A DNA stretch of 64,000 nt from Desemzia incerta (lineage in GTDB: Bacteria; Bacillota; Bacilli; Lactobacillales; Carnobacteriaceae): contig NZ_FOXW01000003.1 in the NCBI RefSeq assembly GCF_900115825.1, positions 248,001 through 312,000 of the forward strand. The letters run 5' to 3'. Positions within the stretch are counted from its first letter, which is position 1, and every line of letters begins with the position of its first letter. Below, piece after piece: positions 16,929-25,418 of this stretch. Both the position numbers and the translations under genes were made by a program. Below the pieces are notes generated by a model, which had not been told where the DNA came from, made no database searches, and saw only the letters and a list, made by a program, of their open reading frames with translations.

Positions 16929-17648
16929 TTACGCCTGAATTTCTTCTATCTCATTCGCTTCTCGCAAGTTTTCTAGGGCATTAGCTGCAGCAATTTGTTC
17001 AGCTGCCTTTTTTGATTTCCCTTTTCCTTGTCCTAAAATATTTCCTTCTGCTAGGACTTCTACTAAAAACTCTTTTTCATGAGCAGGTCCTACTTCTTCA
17101 ATCAACACATAATCAATGGAAACTTCACCATTCCGTTGCAAGAACTCTTGCAAGTTAGTCTTGTGATCCATCACATGTGAAAAAGCGCCGGACTTGATTC
17201 GAGGAAAAACGGTTTGATTTAAAAAATTGATTACTCCGTCTAACCCTTGATCTAGATACAATGCTCCAATGAACGATTCAAATAAGTCACACAATAAAGA
17301 CGGTCTTTTTCTGCCGTTCATTCGCTCTTCGCCTTTGCCTAAGAGAATGTAACGGTCGAACCCGTACTCTTTCGCAAATTGACTTAAGCTTGCCTCACAA
17401 ACGATAGCAGCTCTCAGCCTTGTCAATTTACCTTCTGGGAGATTTGGGTATTCATTAAACAAATACTTTGTGACAGTCAATTCTAAAACTGCGTCTCCTA
17501 GAAACTCAATGCGCTCATTGTCTTTCAAGTTCAATTCCCGGTGCTCATTCACATATGATGAATGGGTAAATGCTTCTTTCAAAAAATCAGTGTTTGCAAA
17601 TTCGATTTGAAATAATGATTTTAACTTTGTTAGTAATTCCTCATTCAT
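16929..17648 (-). CDS. rnc: Ribonuclease III
   Basis: RNase III cleaves double-stranded RNA in rRNA and mRNA processing. The 239-residue protein has the catalytic signature NERIEFLGDAVLEL (residues 44-57), the second acidic site LLCDLFESFIGALYLDQG, and a C-terminal double-stranded RNA-binding domain from about residue 158 (TNLQEFLQRNGE to KKAAEQIAAANAL). It heads the rnc-smc-HAD-ftsY run. Upstream is the terminator of the opp operon instead of acpP, its usual neighbour. Confidence 0.98.
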   Translation of the reverse strand: MNEELLTKLKSLFQIEFANTDFLKEAFTHSSYVNEHRELNLKDNERIEFLGDAVLELTVTKYLFNEYPNLPEGKLTRLRAAIVCEASLSQFAKEYGFDRYILLGKGEERMNGRKRPSLLCDLFESFIGALYLDQGLDGVINFLNQTVFPRIKSGAFSHVMDHKTNLQEFLQRNGEVSIDYVLIEEVGPAHEKEFLVEVLAEGNILGQGKGKSKKAAEQIAAANALENLREANEIEEIQA

Positions 17649-17759
17649 TTCTGATTCCCCTTTTTCATCAAAATACTCTTACTGCCTTATTATACTGGTT
17701 TTCATAAGAAAAATAAACTTTAATCAGAGATTCTTCCGTTATCTGATGCTTAAGATAGT

Positions 17760-17794
17760 AAAAAAAAGAAGTCGGAGTATCAACTCCGACTTCT
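17760..17794 (-). terminator. Terminator of the opp operon
   Basis: GAAGTCGGAGT (17768-17778) and ACTCCGACTTC (17783-17793) form a perfect 11-bp stem with a 4-nt loop; eight T residues follow on the minus strand. Confidence 0.93.
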
Positions 17795-17811
17795 TCAAAC
17801 AAATTTTAGAT

Positions 17812-19650
17812 TTACTCTGTGATTGCTTCGTCTTGAGTAACTCCAACTGCGTGCCATCCAAAGCTTGGATCAGCATCGTAACCCCAGTCGTAGTTTGCAA
17901 CACGGTCGTTAACTGGCAATACTTCATTACGGAACAATGTAGGAATGATAGGTGCTTCTTCAGAGAAGTATGCTTGCCATTCACGGTATTGTTCTGTCAA
18001 CCATTCTTTATCCCATGCATCTCCTTCATCATCACTTGTTCTTCCAGAGATGTTGTCTAAGAATGCGTCGTTTTCATCAGTAGCCCAACGAGTGTAGTTG
18101 AACGCTGAGTTACGTCCATATAGACCTTCAGGGTTAGGATCAGTACCAGTTCCCCAAGCTGCTTGGTAGATATCGATTGCTTCATCATCCGCTTCTACAC
18201 GGTCATAGAAACTGTTGAACTCAAGCAAACGGCCATCTGTTAATTTTACATTCAATCCAACTTGTTTCCAAGATTGCATGTAGTATTCAGCGATTGGCTC
18301 AGCAGTATCTCCACCAGCCATTGAAGCAAAGTTGATTACTAACTCTTCGCCATTTTGATCTTCACGGAAACCGTCTCCGTCAACATCTTCAAATCCTGCG
18401 TCATCCAATAATTGAGCTGCTTTATCTGGATCGTAAGAGTATCCTTCAACGTCTTCTGCCCAGAAATCTTCAAACACTGGTGCAATAGCACTGTTCGCAT
18501 TAGAACGTAAACCATTGTAGAATTGAGTCGCTACAGCGTTATTGTCGATAGCATAACCCATTGCTTGACGCAACTCTTTGCTGCTCATTTTAGCATCAGG
18601 ATTCGGAACAACTTCACTGTTTTCAGCATCCCACTCACCTAGTTTGAAACCAATGTAAGTGTAAGCCAACTCTTGTCTACCTAAAATTGTGTATCCAGGA
18701 AGATCCGCGAATGTTGGGTACTCGTTTGTCGGCATAGATAAAGCTATGTCGTACTCGCCATTTTGAAGAGCAGCCACGATACTTTCAGGTGGTACAACTT
18801 CCACAACTACTTTATCCAATTTAGGAACACCTTTGTAATAGTGCTCATTAGCTACGAATTCAACTGATTCTCCAGGTACAACGTTTGAAACAGCAAATGG
18901 TCCAAACCCAATTGGATTTTTACGGATTTCATCTGAACTTTCTAAGTCTTTGATAGCAATATTTTCTAATTGATGTTTAGGCATCGCTCCAGCCCAGATA
19001 CCACCACCAGATTGTAACATACCTGGGTGAACTTCTAAGTATTGGATTGTAATGCTCTTATCGTCATTTACAGTGATTCCTGAAATTGTATCTGCTTCTC
19101 CACTATTGTATTCTTCCATCCCCACAATATTTGTCATTGTTGAGTCGTAACGGATACCTGTGTAGTCTGGGCTTCCGATTACTTCGTATGAGTACAATAG
19201 GTCTTCTGAAGTCATAGGTTCTCCATCTGACCATGTAACGCCTTCGTTAACTGTTAATGTAGCTGTTTTAGCTTCTTGATTAAAATCTAAGCTAACTGCT
19301 CCATCATTCGTGATTTGGAAGTTTTCGTCTGTAGAAAAAATTTCTTCAATAGCGAATTGCATCAAATCAGCATCATAACCATCTTCATATAGTTCTAAAC
19401 TGAAAAGTCCTTGGAAAGGTGAGCTTGTTACCAAAGCAACGTTAAGCGTTCCTCCATCCATTGCTTCTCCTTCATTTGTTACAGCCGTTTCGAACTCAAC
19501 AACTCCGCTCTCTTCAGTACCTTCTGAAGCAGCTCCGTCGTTTCCGTTTGCAGAAGATTCAGTCCCCTCGTCTGAACCCCCTCCACATGCAGCTAAGATT
19601 AATGCTAGTGCAGCTGAACCTGTAAGTAAACCTAATTTTCTCTTATTCAT
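17812..19650 (-). CDS. oppA: Oligopeptide ABC transporter substrate-binding lipoprotein
   Basis: A 612-residue extracytoplasmic binding protein (SBP family 5). The signal peptide ends in the lipobox LAAC with Cys22 as the lipid-modified residue, followed by a Gly/Ser/Glu-rich linker. The mature part has the family pattern of VTWSDGEPMTSEDLLYSYEV near residue 160 and a long C-terminal lobe. It captures oligopeptides at the cell surface for OppBC. It is the last gene of an oppDFBCA operon, the order known from Lactococcus, and lies 19 bp after oppC. Peptide specificity cannot be read from sequence. Confidence 0.93.
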   Translation of the reverse strand: MNKRKLGLLTGSAALALILAACGGGSDEGTESSANGNDGAASEGTEESGVVEFETAVTNEGEAMDGGTLNVALVTSSPFQGLFSLELYEDGYDADLMQFAIEEIFSTDENFQITNDGAVSLDFNQEAKTATLTVNEGVTWSDGEPMTSEDLLYSYEVIGSPDYTGIRYDSTMTNIVGMEEYNSGEADTISGITVNDDKSITIQYLEVHPGMLQSGGGIWAGAMPKHQLENIAIKDLESSDEIRKNPIGFGPFAVSNVVPGESVEFVANEHYYKGVPKLDKVVVEVVPPESIVAALQNGEYDIALSMPTNEYPTFADLPGYTILGRQELAYTYIGFKLGEWDAENSEVVPNPDAKMSSKELRQAMGYAIDNNAVATQFYNGLRSNANSAIAPVFEDFWAEDVEGYSYDPDKAAQLLDDAGFEDVDGDGFREDQNGEELVINFASMAGGDTAEPIAEYYMQSWKQVGLNVKLTDGRLLEFNSFYDRVEADDEAIDIYQAAWGTGTDPNPEGLYGRNSAFNYTRWATDENDAFLDNISGRTSDDEGDAWDKEWLTEQYREWQAYFSEEAPIIPTLFRNEVLPVNDRVANYDWGYDADPSFGWHAVGVTQDEAITE

Positions 19651-19668
19651 GTTACTTCTCCCCTTTTC

Positions 19669-20580
19669 TTATCCTAATCGTTGTTTAGAGTCTGCCGCAC
19701 GTTTTAATGCTTGGCCGACATAGTTTATACACAACATCAATACTAAAATTAATAATGATGCAGGCAACCAAACCCAAGTTTTATTCTCCAAAATATCTGG
19801 AGAAGTTGCGTAACTAACCAATGTTCCTAAACTTGGTGTATTGGACGGAAGTCCAAAACCAAGATAAGACAGGCCAGTTTCAATTCCGATGTTCGCCGCG
19901 AAGTTCAATGTCAAGTCAACAATGATCAATGAACTTAAGTTAGGCATGATTTCTCGGAACATAATTTTAAAAGAACTGGTCCCCATTGTTTTAGAGGCAC
20001 TAATATAGTCACGTCTGCCTTCGGATAAAGCTTTACTCCGAACGAGACGAGCTTGTCCAGTCCAGTAGAAAGCACTCATAATGAAAATGAATGTCCAAAC
20101 ATCATACGTTGGAATGATCGTGATAAAAACAATGATCAACATCGTTGTTGGCAGTACCATGATAAAGTCAATGATACGCATTAAAATATTGTCCACCAAA
20201 CCACCATAATAACCTGCAATCAGGCCTACGGTAATCCCCACAACACTGGTAATAAAAGTAACAGCGATTCCGATTAAGATGGAGTTTCTCCCACCAATCA
20301 GCAACTGTCCGAAAATATCTCGCCCTCCTGAGTCTGCACCTAATAAGAAATTATCACCAGGTGGGGCGTATTGATCTAATAAGCTGACCCACATGACTTT
20401 GTCTTGATCGATCACATACGAACCAATCATAATGCTTAAAATTAAACCGATCATAAGGACTAGAGCAATCAAAGCACCTTTGTCTTTAGCAAACTCTCTA
20501 GCAATAACTTTGAATCCCATTGGCGGTACACTTGTGTTCATATCTTGTGTTTGTGCTTCTATATTTGTATTAGCAGCCAT
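19669..20580 (-). CDS. oppC: Oligopeptide ABC transporter permease OppC
   Basis: A 303-residue membrane permease of the DppC/OppC type. A soluble N-terminal stretch of about 35 residues precedes the first helix; about six membrane segments follow. The EAA loop that contacts the ATPases is visible around YISASKTMGTSSFKIMFREI, and the periplasmic-side motif GADSGGRDIFGQLLIGGR is typical of OppC. It forms the pore together with OppB. The gene follows oppB by 32 bp. Confidence 0.95.
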   Translation of the reverse strand: MAANTNIEAQTQDMNTSVPPMGFKVIAREFAKDKGALIALVLMIGLILSIMIGSYVIDQDKVMWVSLLDQYAPPGDNFLLGADSGGRDIFGQLLIGGRNSILIGIAVTFITSVVGITVGLIAGYYGGLVDNILMRIIDFIMVLPTTMLIIVFITIIPTYDVWTFIFIMSAFYWTGQARLVRSKALSEGRRDYISASKTMGTSSFKIMFREIMPNLSSLIIVDLTLNFAANIGIETGLSYLGFGLPSNTPSLGTLVSYATSPDILENKTWVWLPASLLILVLMLCINYVGQALKRAADSKQRLG

Positions 20581-20612
20581 TTAGTTTCATTCCTTTCCTG
20601 TAATTTCTGCTA

Positions 20613-21575
20613 TTAATCGATACGGATACGAGGATCTACGATAGTCATAATGATATCTGACAATAACGTCCCAACTAAAGTAGCCACCCCGAACAGCAGA
20701 GTCAATGCCACAATGACACTGTAATCACGGGAATTTAAGGAACTGATAAACAATTGTCCCATTCCTGGGAAAGCAAAGATTTGTTCGATAAATACTGAAC
20801 CACCGATCAAACCGGTAATTTGATATCCCATTGTCGAGGCAATCGGTAAAGCTGAGTTTCTAAAAATATGACGGCTGTACACTACTTTTTCCGGTACACC
20901 TTTTGAACGAGCCGTTTTTACATAATCTTGTGTCTTAGCGTCTACTACTTCACTTCTTAAATATTGAATGATCATTGTTGTTCCTAATAATGCATACGTA
21001 ATAGCCGGCAAAATCAAGTGATAAGCTTTATCCAAATAGTACTCCATCGTTCCAGCAGGAATTGTAACATCCACAGATCCACTAGTTGGGAACCAGTTCA
21101 TCGTGTAACCGAACAACCATAGCATCAATAATGCCAATACGAAGGTAGGAATAGCATAACTTACGTAGTTGTACACAACAACCATCTTATCTAAAATAGA
21201 ATTGTTGTAACGACCAGCCAGCATACCTAACGGAATGGCTATCGCATACGTTAAAATAAACGACAATAACGAAAGCAACACAGTGTTGGAAGCTCGTTGA
21301 CCGATAATAGAACCTACAGAAATTTTATATGTGTAACTTTGTCCAAAGTCACCTTGCAAAGCATTTCCCAACCAACGTACATACTGTACAGGTATAGGAT
21401 CATTCAATCCTGCTTGTTCTCTTAAGTTTTCGATAACGGCTGGATCTGTTTCTGGAGTGATCAACCCAGTAAATGGATCACCTGGCATTGCTTGTGCTAA
21501 AGCAAAAACAATGATACTTAAAATAAAGACTTGAGGAAGCATCACTAAGAATCGTCTTAATATTGTTTTCCACAT
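20613..21575 (-). CDS. oppB: Oligopeptide ABC transporter permease OppB
   Basis: A 320-residue membrane permease with about six helices. The N-terminus MWKTILRRFLVMLPQVFILS and PGDPFTGL are typical of OppB/DppB; the EAA loop is around YVKTARSKGVPEKVVYSRHI. It pairs with OppC to form the channel. Its ATG overlaps the oppF stop codon by one base (TAATG), so translation of the two genes is probably coupled. Confidence 0.95.
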   Translation of the reverse strand: MWKTILRRFLVMLPQVFILSIIVFALAQAMPGDPFTGLITPETDPAVIENLREQAGLNDPIPVQYVRWLGNALQGDFGQSYTYKISVGSIIGQRASNTVLLSLLSFILTYAIAIPLGMLAGRYNNSILDKMVVVYNYVSYAIPTFVLALLMLWLFGYTMNWFPTSGSVDVTIPAGTMEYYLDKAYHLILPAITYALLGTTMIIQYLRSEVVDAKTQDYVKTARSKGVPEKVVYSRHIFRNSALPIASTMGYQITGLIGGSVFIEQIFAFPGMGQLFISSLNSRDYSVIVALTLLFGVATLVGTLLSDIIMTIVDPRIRID

Positions 21576-22534
21576 TAGAAATCTCCTCCTTCTTCATCTG
21601 GTTTTAAGGCAACAAGATGAGTATCGGTTAGAGGTTTCAAGTCAAATACACGTTTATTTTTATCGTAGTACTGACTCTCAGATTGAATATATTCATTCTC
21701 CACTGCTTTTCTAAGTGCCTTATGTTGTTCGCGATCTCTAGGATTGATATCTGGAATAGCAGACAGCAATCGTTTGGTATAAATGTGCTGAGGATTGTTA
21801 AAAATTTCATTTTTACTTCCCACTTCAACAAATCTACCTCTATGCATAATAGCAATATCATCAGACATGTGTTTTACCACACCTAAGTCATGCGAAATAA
21901 ATAAATAGCTTAATTGGTACTGATCTTGAATGTTGCGCATAAAGTTCAATACTTGAGCTTGTACAGAAAGATCTAGTGCTGATGTTGGTTCATCCGCAAT
22001 AATCAATTTTGGTTTACAAGCTACCGCACGTGCGACCCCTATACGTTGTCGCTGCCCACCAGAAAACTCATGCGGATATTTGTATAGTGCATCTTCCGGC
22101 ATTCCAACGATGTCCAGTAATTCAAGAACTCGTTTTTTCTCTTCGCCGGGAGAAACTTTTGAAAAGTTTCGGATTGGTTCAGCGATTACGTCAATGATTC
22201 GTTTCTTTGGATTTAAAGAAGAAGCTGAATCTTGGAAAATCATTTGTACTTCGCGGTTGTATTCTTCGTATTTCCCAGAACGTTTTCGTGCTTTATTGGT
22301 CACGTCTACGCCATCGTAAAAGATTTTTCCACTTGTAATTTTTTCCAATCCAATAATGGATTTTCCAATAGTGGTTTTTCCTGATCCTGATTCCCCAACT
22401 AATCCGTAAGTCTTACCGGCTTCTATTTCAAAAGTCACGCCGTCAACTGCACGCACATGATCTTGAATAGTATTGAAAAAACCGCCTCGGATCGGATAAT
22501 GTACATTTAAGTCTTTGATTTCAATAAATCCCAT
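21575..22534 (-). CDS. oppF: Oligopeptide ABC transporter ATP-binding protein OppF
   Basis: A 319-residue ABC ATPase. Walker A is GESGSGKTTIG, the signature is FSGGQRQRIGVARA and Walker B is LIIADEPTSALD; the C-terminal oligopeptide-transporter extension (NPQHIYTKRLLSAIP) is present. Longer in-frame starts exist up to 22555, but AAGGGGAGG lies at the right distance only for the ATG at 22532-22534, giving MGFIEIKDLNVHYP. With this start the gene no longer overlaps oppD. It powers OppBC together with OppD. Confidence 0.95.
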   Translation of the reverse strand: MGFIEIKDLNVHYPIRGGFFNTIQDHVRAVDGVTFEIEAGKTYGLVGESGSGKTTIGKSIIGLEKITSGKIFYDGVDVTNKARKRSGKYEEYNREVQMIFQDSASSLNPKKRIIDVIAEPIRNFSKVSPGEEKKRVLELLDIVGMPEDALYKYPHEFSGGQRQRIGVARAVACKPKLIIADEPTSALDLSVQAQVLNFMRNIQDQYQLSYLFISHDLGVVKHMSDDIAIMHRGRFVEVGSKNEIFNNPQHIYTKRLLSAIPDINPRDREQHKALRKAVENEYIQSESQYYDKNKRVFDLKPLTDTHLVALKPDEEGGDF

Positions 22535-22535
22535 G

Positions 22536-23549
22536 CTACTCATCCTCCCCTTCAAAATGGAAATGTTTGTAGCAGGTACATCTTACGAAATGATTAGGTG
22601 CTACTTCATGTAATATTGGATCTTCCTCATGTGCTTCTGCTGGTATCCAAGGAATACGAGGAGCAAATCTGCAGCCTTTTCTTGGAAGTTTAGGAAGCGA
22701 TGGTACTGTTCCTTGAATAACATGCAATTCTTTGTTTTCGTCTTCTAATTCATCACTACTTTGCGGAATAGAGTTCAGCAATGAACGCGTGTAAGGATGC
22801 ATCGGATTCTCAAACAATTCTAAAGCCGTTGCTTGTTCAACGATCTCTCCTGCGTACATAACAGCCACTCGGTCAGCCATTTCAGCAACGACTCCTAAAT
22901 CGTGGGTAATCAAGATGATTCCTGTTCCCATCTCTTCTTGCAAATCTTTTAGTAAATCCAAAATTTGAGCTTGGATCGTTACGTCAAGAGCAGTAGTAGG
23001 CTCATCTGCAATAATGATTGGCGGTTTACAAGATAACGCTATTGCAATCACTACACGTTGTCTCATACCACCAGATAATTCATGAGGGTATAATTTCATC
23101 ACTCGTTTTGGATTGGGAATTCCAACTTGCTCCAACAATTCCAACACTCGATTTGTTCGAGCTTCACTATCTAATTTTGTATGGTAAATCAATGCTTCTG
23201 CGATTTGATCATGAATTGTCATTAAGGGATTCAAAGAACCTAATGGATCTTGAAAAATCATCCCAATGTCGTTTCCTCGAATACGGTTATACAGTTGCTC
23301 ATTCAAGTTTAACAAATTTAAATCTTTGTATAATGCCTCACCTGTGATTCGGGTATTCAATGGGTCATGCAGACCAACGATAGAAGTAGCTAATGTACTT
23401 TTACCACTGCCCGATTCTCCAACAATCGCTAAGATTTCGTTTTTTTCTAATGTTAACGAAACATTGTCGACTGCATTGTAATATTGATCATTGATTCTAA
23501 AAGCTGTTTCTAAATGATTGATTTCTAATAAAGAACGTTCTACGGCCAA
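22536..23549 (-). CDS. oppD: Oligopeptide ABC transporter ATP-binding protein OppD
   Basis: A 337-residue ABC ATPase. Walker A is [11 protein letters not shown], the signature [14 protein letters not shown], Walker [13 protein letters not shown]. The C-terminal region has the cysteine-bearing RKGCRFAPR and RCTCYKH motifs that in OppD/DppD relatives bind an Fe-S cluster. AGGAGGT precedes a TTG codon at 23547-23549 by 7 nt, giving [14 protein letters not shown]; the longer ATG start at 23576 places the ribosome site inside the gene and is rejected. It is the first gene of the operon. Confidence 0.94.
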   Translation of the reverse strand: MAVERSLLEINHLETAFRINDQYYNAVDNVSLTLEKNEILAIVGESGSGKSTLATSIVGLHDPLNTRITGEALYKDLNLLNLNEQLYNRIRGNDIGMIFQDPLGSLNPLMTIHDQIAEALIYHTKLDSEARTNRVLELLEQVGIPNPKRVMKLYPHELSGGMRQRVVIAIALSCKPPIIIADEPTTALDVTIQAQILDLLKDLQEEMGTGIILITHDLGVVAEMADRVAVMYAGEIVEQATALELFENPMHPYTRSLLNSIPQSSDELEDENKELHVIQGTVPSLPKLPRKGCRFAPRIPWIPAEAHEEDPILHEVAPNHFVRCTCYKHFHFEGEDE

Positions 23550-23918
23550 AATTATACCTCCTAAAGACTTTCGCATCTCATCAAAATGAGAAATGTATTA
23601 AATTTATGTAACATTTGATTTAATAACTTAACTGAATTATACACACCGAATTCTAGCATTGCAATAGTTTTTTTAATCATTCTATAATAAAAAGAGCTAT
23701 GATACTTGACTTCGATGTTTTGAAAGGAGTGACAAGTTATTTGAATGAGAAATAAATAAGTCTTGAAATAAAATGAAAAAACGAAGAGAACCCTTGTGAT
23801 TACTGCAACTTTATTCATGAAAAGAATACTTTAATTTTTTCAGAACCAACTTTATTTTGATAAATACATCTGTGAATAATATTTGTCTAAAGGATTGGTT
23901 GACGACTTAATTTTAGGT
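23550..23918. other. Intergenic region upstream of oppD
   Basis: This stretch holds the opp promoter (23636-23664) and its roughly 80-nt leader. From 23665 to the acpP terminator it is AT-rich. I see no credible gene: the 85-codon minus-strand frame here lacks a ribosome site and overlaps the promoter. A weak CodY-like string (TTTTTTCAGAA near 23834) is too far from the promoter to rely on. Confidence 0.6.
23636..23664 (-). promoter_or_regulatory. Promoter of the oppDFBCA operon
   Basis: On the minus strand TTGCAA (-35, 23659-23664) and a perfect TATAAT (-10, 23636-23641) are 17 bp apart. It gives the five-gene operon its own transcript, distinct from acpP. Confidence 0.75.
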
Positions 23919-23956
23919 AAAAAAATAGACCAGAAAGTTTCCTTTCCAGTCTATTG
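23919..23956 (-). terminator. Terminator after acpP
   Basis: AATAGACCAGAAA (23924-23936) and TTTCCAGTCTATT (23943-23955) form a 13-bp stem with G-U pairs and a 6-nt loop; seven T residues follow on the minus strand. Confidence 0.88.
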
Positions 23957-23981
23957 GTTTCAGTTATGTTTTTATCTTTGA

Positions 23982-24224
23982 TTATTGACGATTATTGTCG
24001 ATATAAGTAACTGCATTTCCTACTGTAGTGATTTGTTCTGCATCTTCATCAGATATTTCAGTTCCGAAAACGTCTTCCATTTCCATTACCAATTCTACAA
24101 TATCTAACGAGTCAGCACCTAAATCCTCTTTAAAAGTCATTTCTGCTGTTACACGATCTTCATCGATTCCAAAACGTTCTACGATGATTTTTTTTACTGT
24201 TTCAAAGGTTTCGTTATTCAACAC
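23982..24224 (-). CDS. acpP: Acyl carrier protein
   Basis: The 80-residue acidic protein carries the phosphopantetheine site DSL with Ser39 ([15 protein letters not shown]) and holds growing fatty acyl chains as thioesters. The open frame reaches a TTG at 24239, but GGAGGTG is inside that extension. The GTG at 24222-24224 stands at proper distance and gives [14 protein letters not shown], matching the usual ACP N-terminus. It follows plsX, as in Bacillus minus fabD and fabG. An 18-bp palindrome at 24249-24266 lies just upstream. Confidence 0.95.
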   Translation of the reverse strand: MLNNETFETVKKIIVERFGIDEDRVTAEMTFKEDLGADSLDIVELVMEMEDVFGTEISDEDAEQITTVGNAVTYIDNNRQ

Positions 24225-24248
24225 ACCATACACCTCCAACTCTTATGT

Positions 24249-24266
24249 TATAGTCAGTTGACTATA
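24249..24266. promoter_or_regulatory. Palindromic operator candidate upstream of acpP
   Basis: TATAGTCA and TGACTATA are perfect inverted 8-mers around a 2-bp centre (GT). The site is 24 bp upstream of the acpP start. Lipid genes in Lactobacillales are often controlled by FabT, whose site also contains TTGACTAT-like halves, but the match is partial and the regulator is unproven. Confidence 0.5.
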
Positions 24267-24354
24267 TTTTAAATCTTATGTCTATTCTATTTTAACTTTA
24301 TTCCCAATTTCTGTCTATCTCTTTTTTTGAAACCGTTATTATGTCCAATGGGCA

Positions 24355-25377
24355 TTACTTAGTTTCTTCTTCTTTAGAATCCGCTTTTGTTTCAAAATAG
24401 TTCACTAGATCCCGCATGACATTAGAAGCCAGCATTTCACGGATTTGTTTAATGGTAAAGTATACCGCTTCTTTTTCGGTTGACCCATGTGTTTTTACAA
24501 CGGGCGCTTTCAACCCAAATAAGACGCCGCCGCCGTGTTTTGAGTAATCCAACACATCTTTTAGTCCAGTTAGACTGTCTTTCAATAATAAACCGCCTAA
24601 TTTAGCTTTTGTACCATTTTCCATCGTAGCTTTTTTGACGAGTTTCATCATACTCAAAGCCGTTCCTTCTACTGTTTTCAAGACCGCGTTACCAGTGAAA
24701 CCATCTGTCACAACAACATCAGCCACACCGTTCAATAATTCGCGGGCTTCTACATTTCCAATAAAGTTGATCTCGTGGTTTTCTTTCAATAAGGCATAGG
24801 CTTGTTTTGTCAGTTCGTTACCTTTATTTTCTTCAGTTCCGTTGTTCAATAAACCAACTCTCGGTTTTTGAATTCCGCGGACAAATTGAGCATAATAACT
24901 GCCCAAAGTAGCAAATTGATTCAAATTCTCAGGTTTGCTGTCAGCATTGGCTCCAACATCCATCATATTAAACGCGTTTACGCCTCCCCCAAGGGCTGGT
25001 AAGGTAACTAATAACCCTGGTCGGTCGATGCCTTTCATTCTTCCTACAATCAGCAATCCTGCTGCGAGTAAAGCTCCTGTGTTCCCAGCAGAGAATAAAG
25101 CATCTGCTTTACCTTCTTTAACAGCTTTAGCTGCAAGAATCATAGAAGCATCTTTTTTTCTCCGTACAGCACGTACAGGGTCATCTTCACTCATGATTTT
25201 TTCGTCGGTATGAATAATAGTGATGTTTGTCTCATCAATCAAGTGCTCACGAATAGCACTTTCTTTTCCATATAATTGAAACTCGATATCTTTAAATTCT
25301 TGAGCAGCTAACACTACTCCTTCTACTATAGCTTTTGGAGCATTATCTCCACCCATTGCATCTACAGCAATTTTCAT
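24355..25377 (-). CDS. plsX: Phosphate acyltransferase PlsX
   Basis: PlsX converts acyl-ACP to acyl-phosphate, the donor for PlsY in phospholipid synthesis. The 340-residue protein starts [20 protein letters not shown] and contains [14 protein letters not shown] and [17 protein letters not shown], all family hallmarks. An upstream ATG frame adds eight residues, but AAAGGAGGAAGATAC directly precedes the ATG chosen. It acts peripherally at the membrane. It is 41 bp downstream of recG and probably feeds acpP downstream. Confidence 0.97.
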   Translation of the reverse strand: MKIAVDAMGGDNAPKAIVEGVVLAAQEFKDIEFQLYGKESAIREHLIDETNITIIHTDEKIMSEDDPVRAVRRKKDASMILAAKAVKEGKADALFSAGNTGALLAAGLLIVGRMKGIDRPGLLVTLPALGGGVNAFNMMDVGANADSKPENLNQFATLGSYYAQFVRGIQKPRVGLLNNGTEENKGNELTKQAYALLKENHEINFIGNVEARELLNGVADVVVTDGFTGNAVLKTVEGTALSMMKLVKKATMENGTKAKLGGLLLKDSLTGLKDVLDYSKHGGGVLFGLKAPVVKTHGSTEKEAVYFTIKQIREMLASNVMRDLVNYFETKADSKEEETK

Positions 25378-25418
25378 GTATCTTCCTCCTTTTAATTCCA
25401 TACTCTATTTGTTTCAGC

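Noticed and set aside
23561-23818. 85-codon minus-strand frame upstream of oppD
   Set aside because: It contains the opp promoter, lacks a ribosome site and resembles no protein.
23820-23850. CodY box for the opp operon
   Set aside because: TTTTTTCAGAA covers only part of the consensus and lies about 170 bp upstream of the -35 box.
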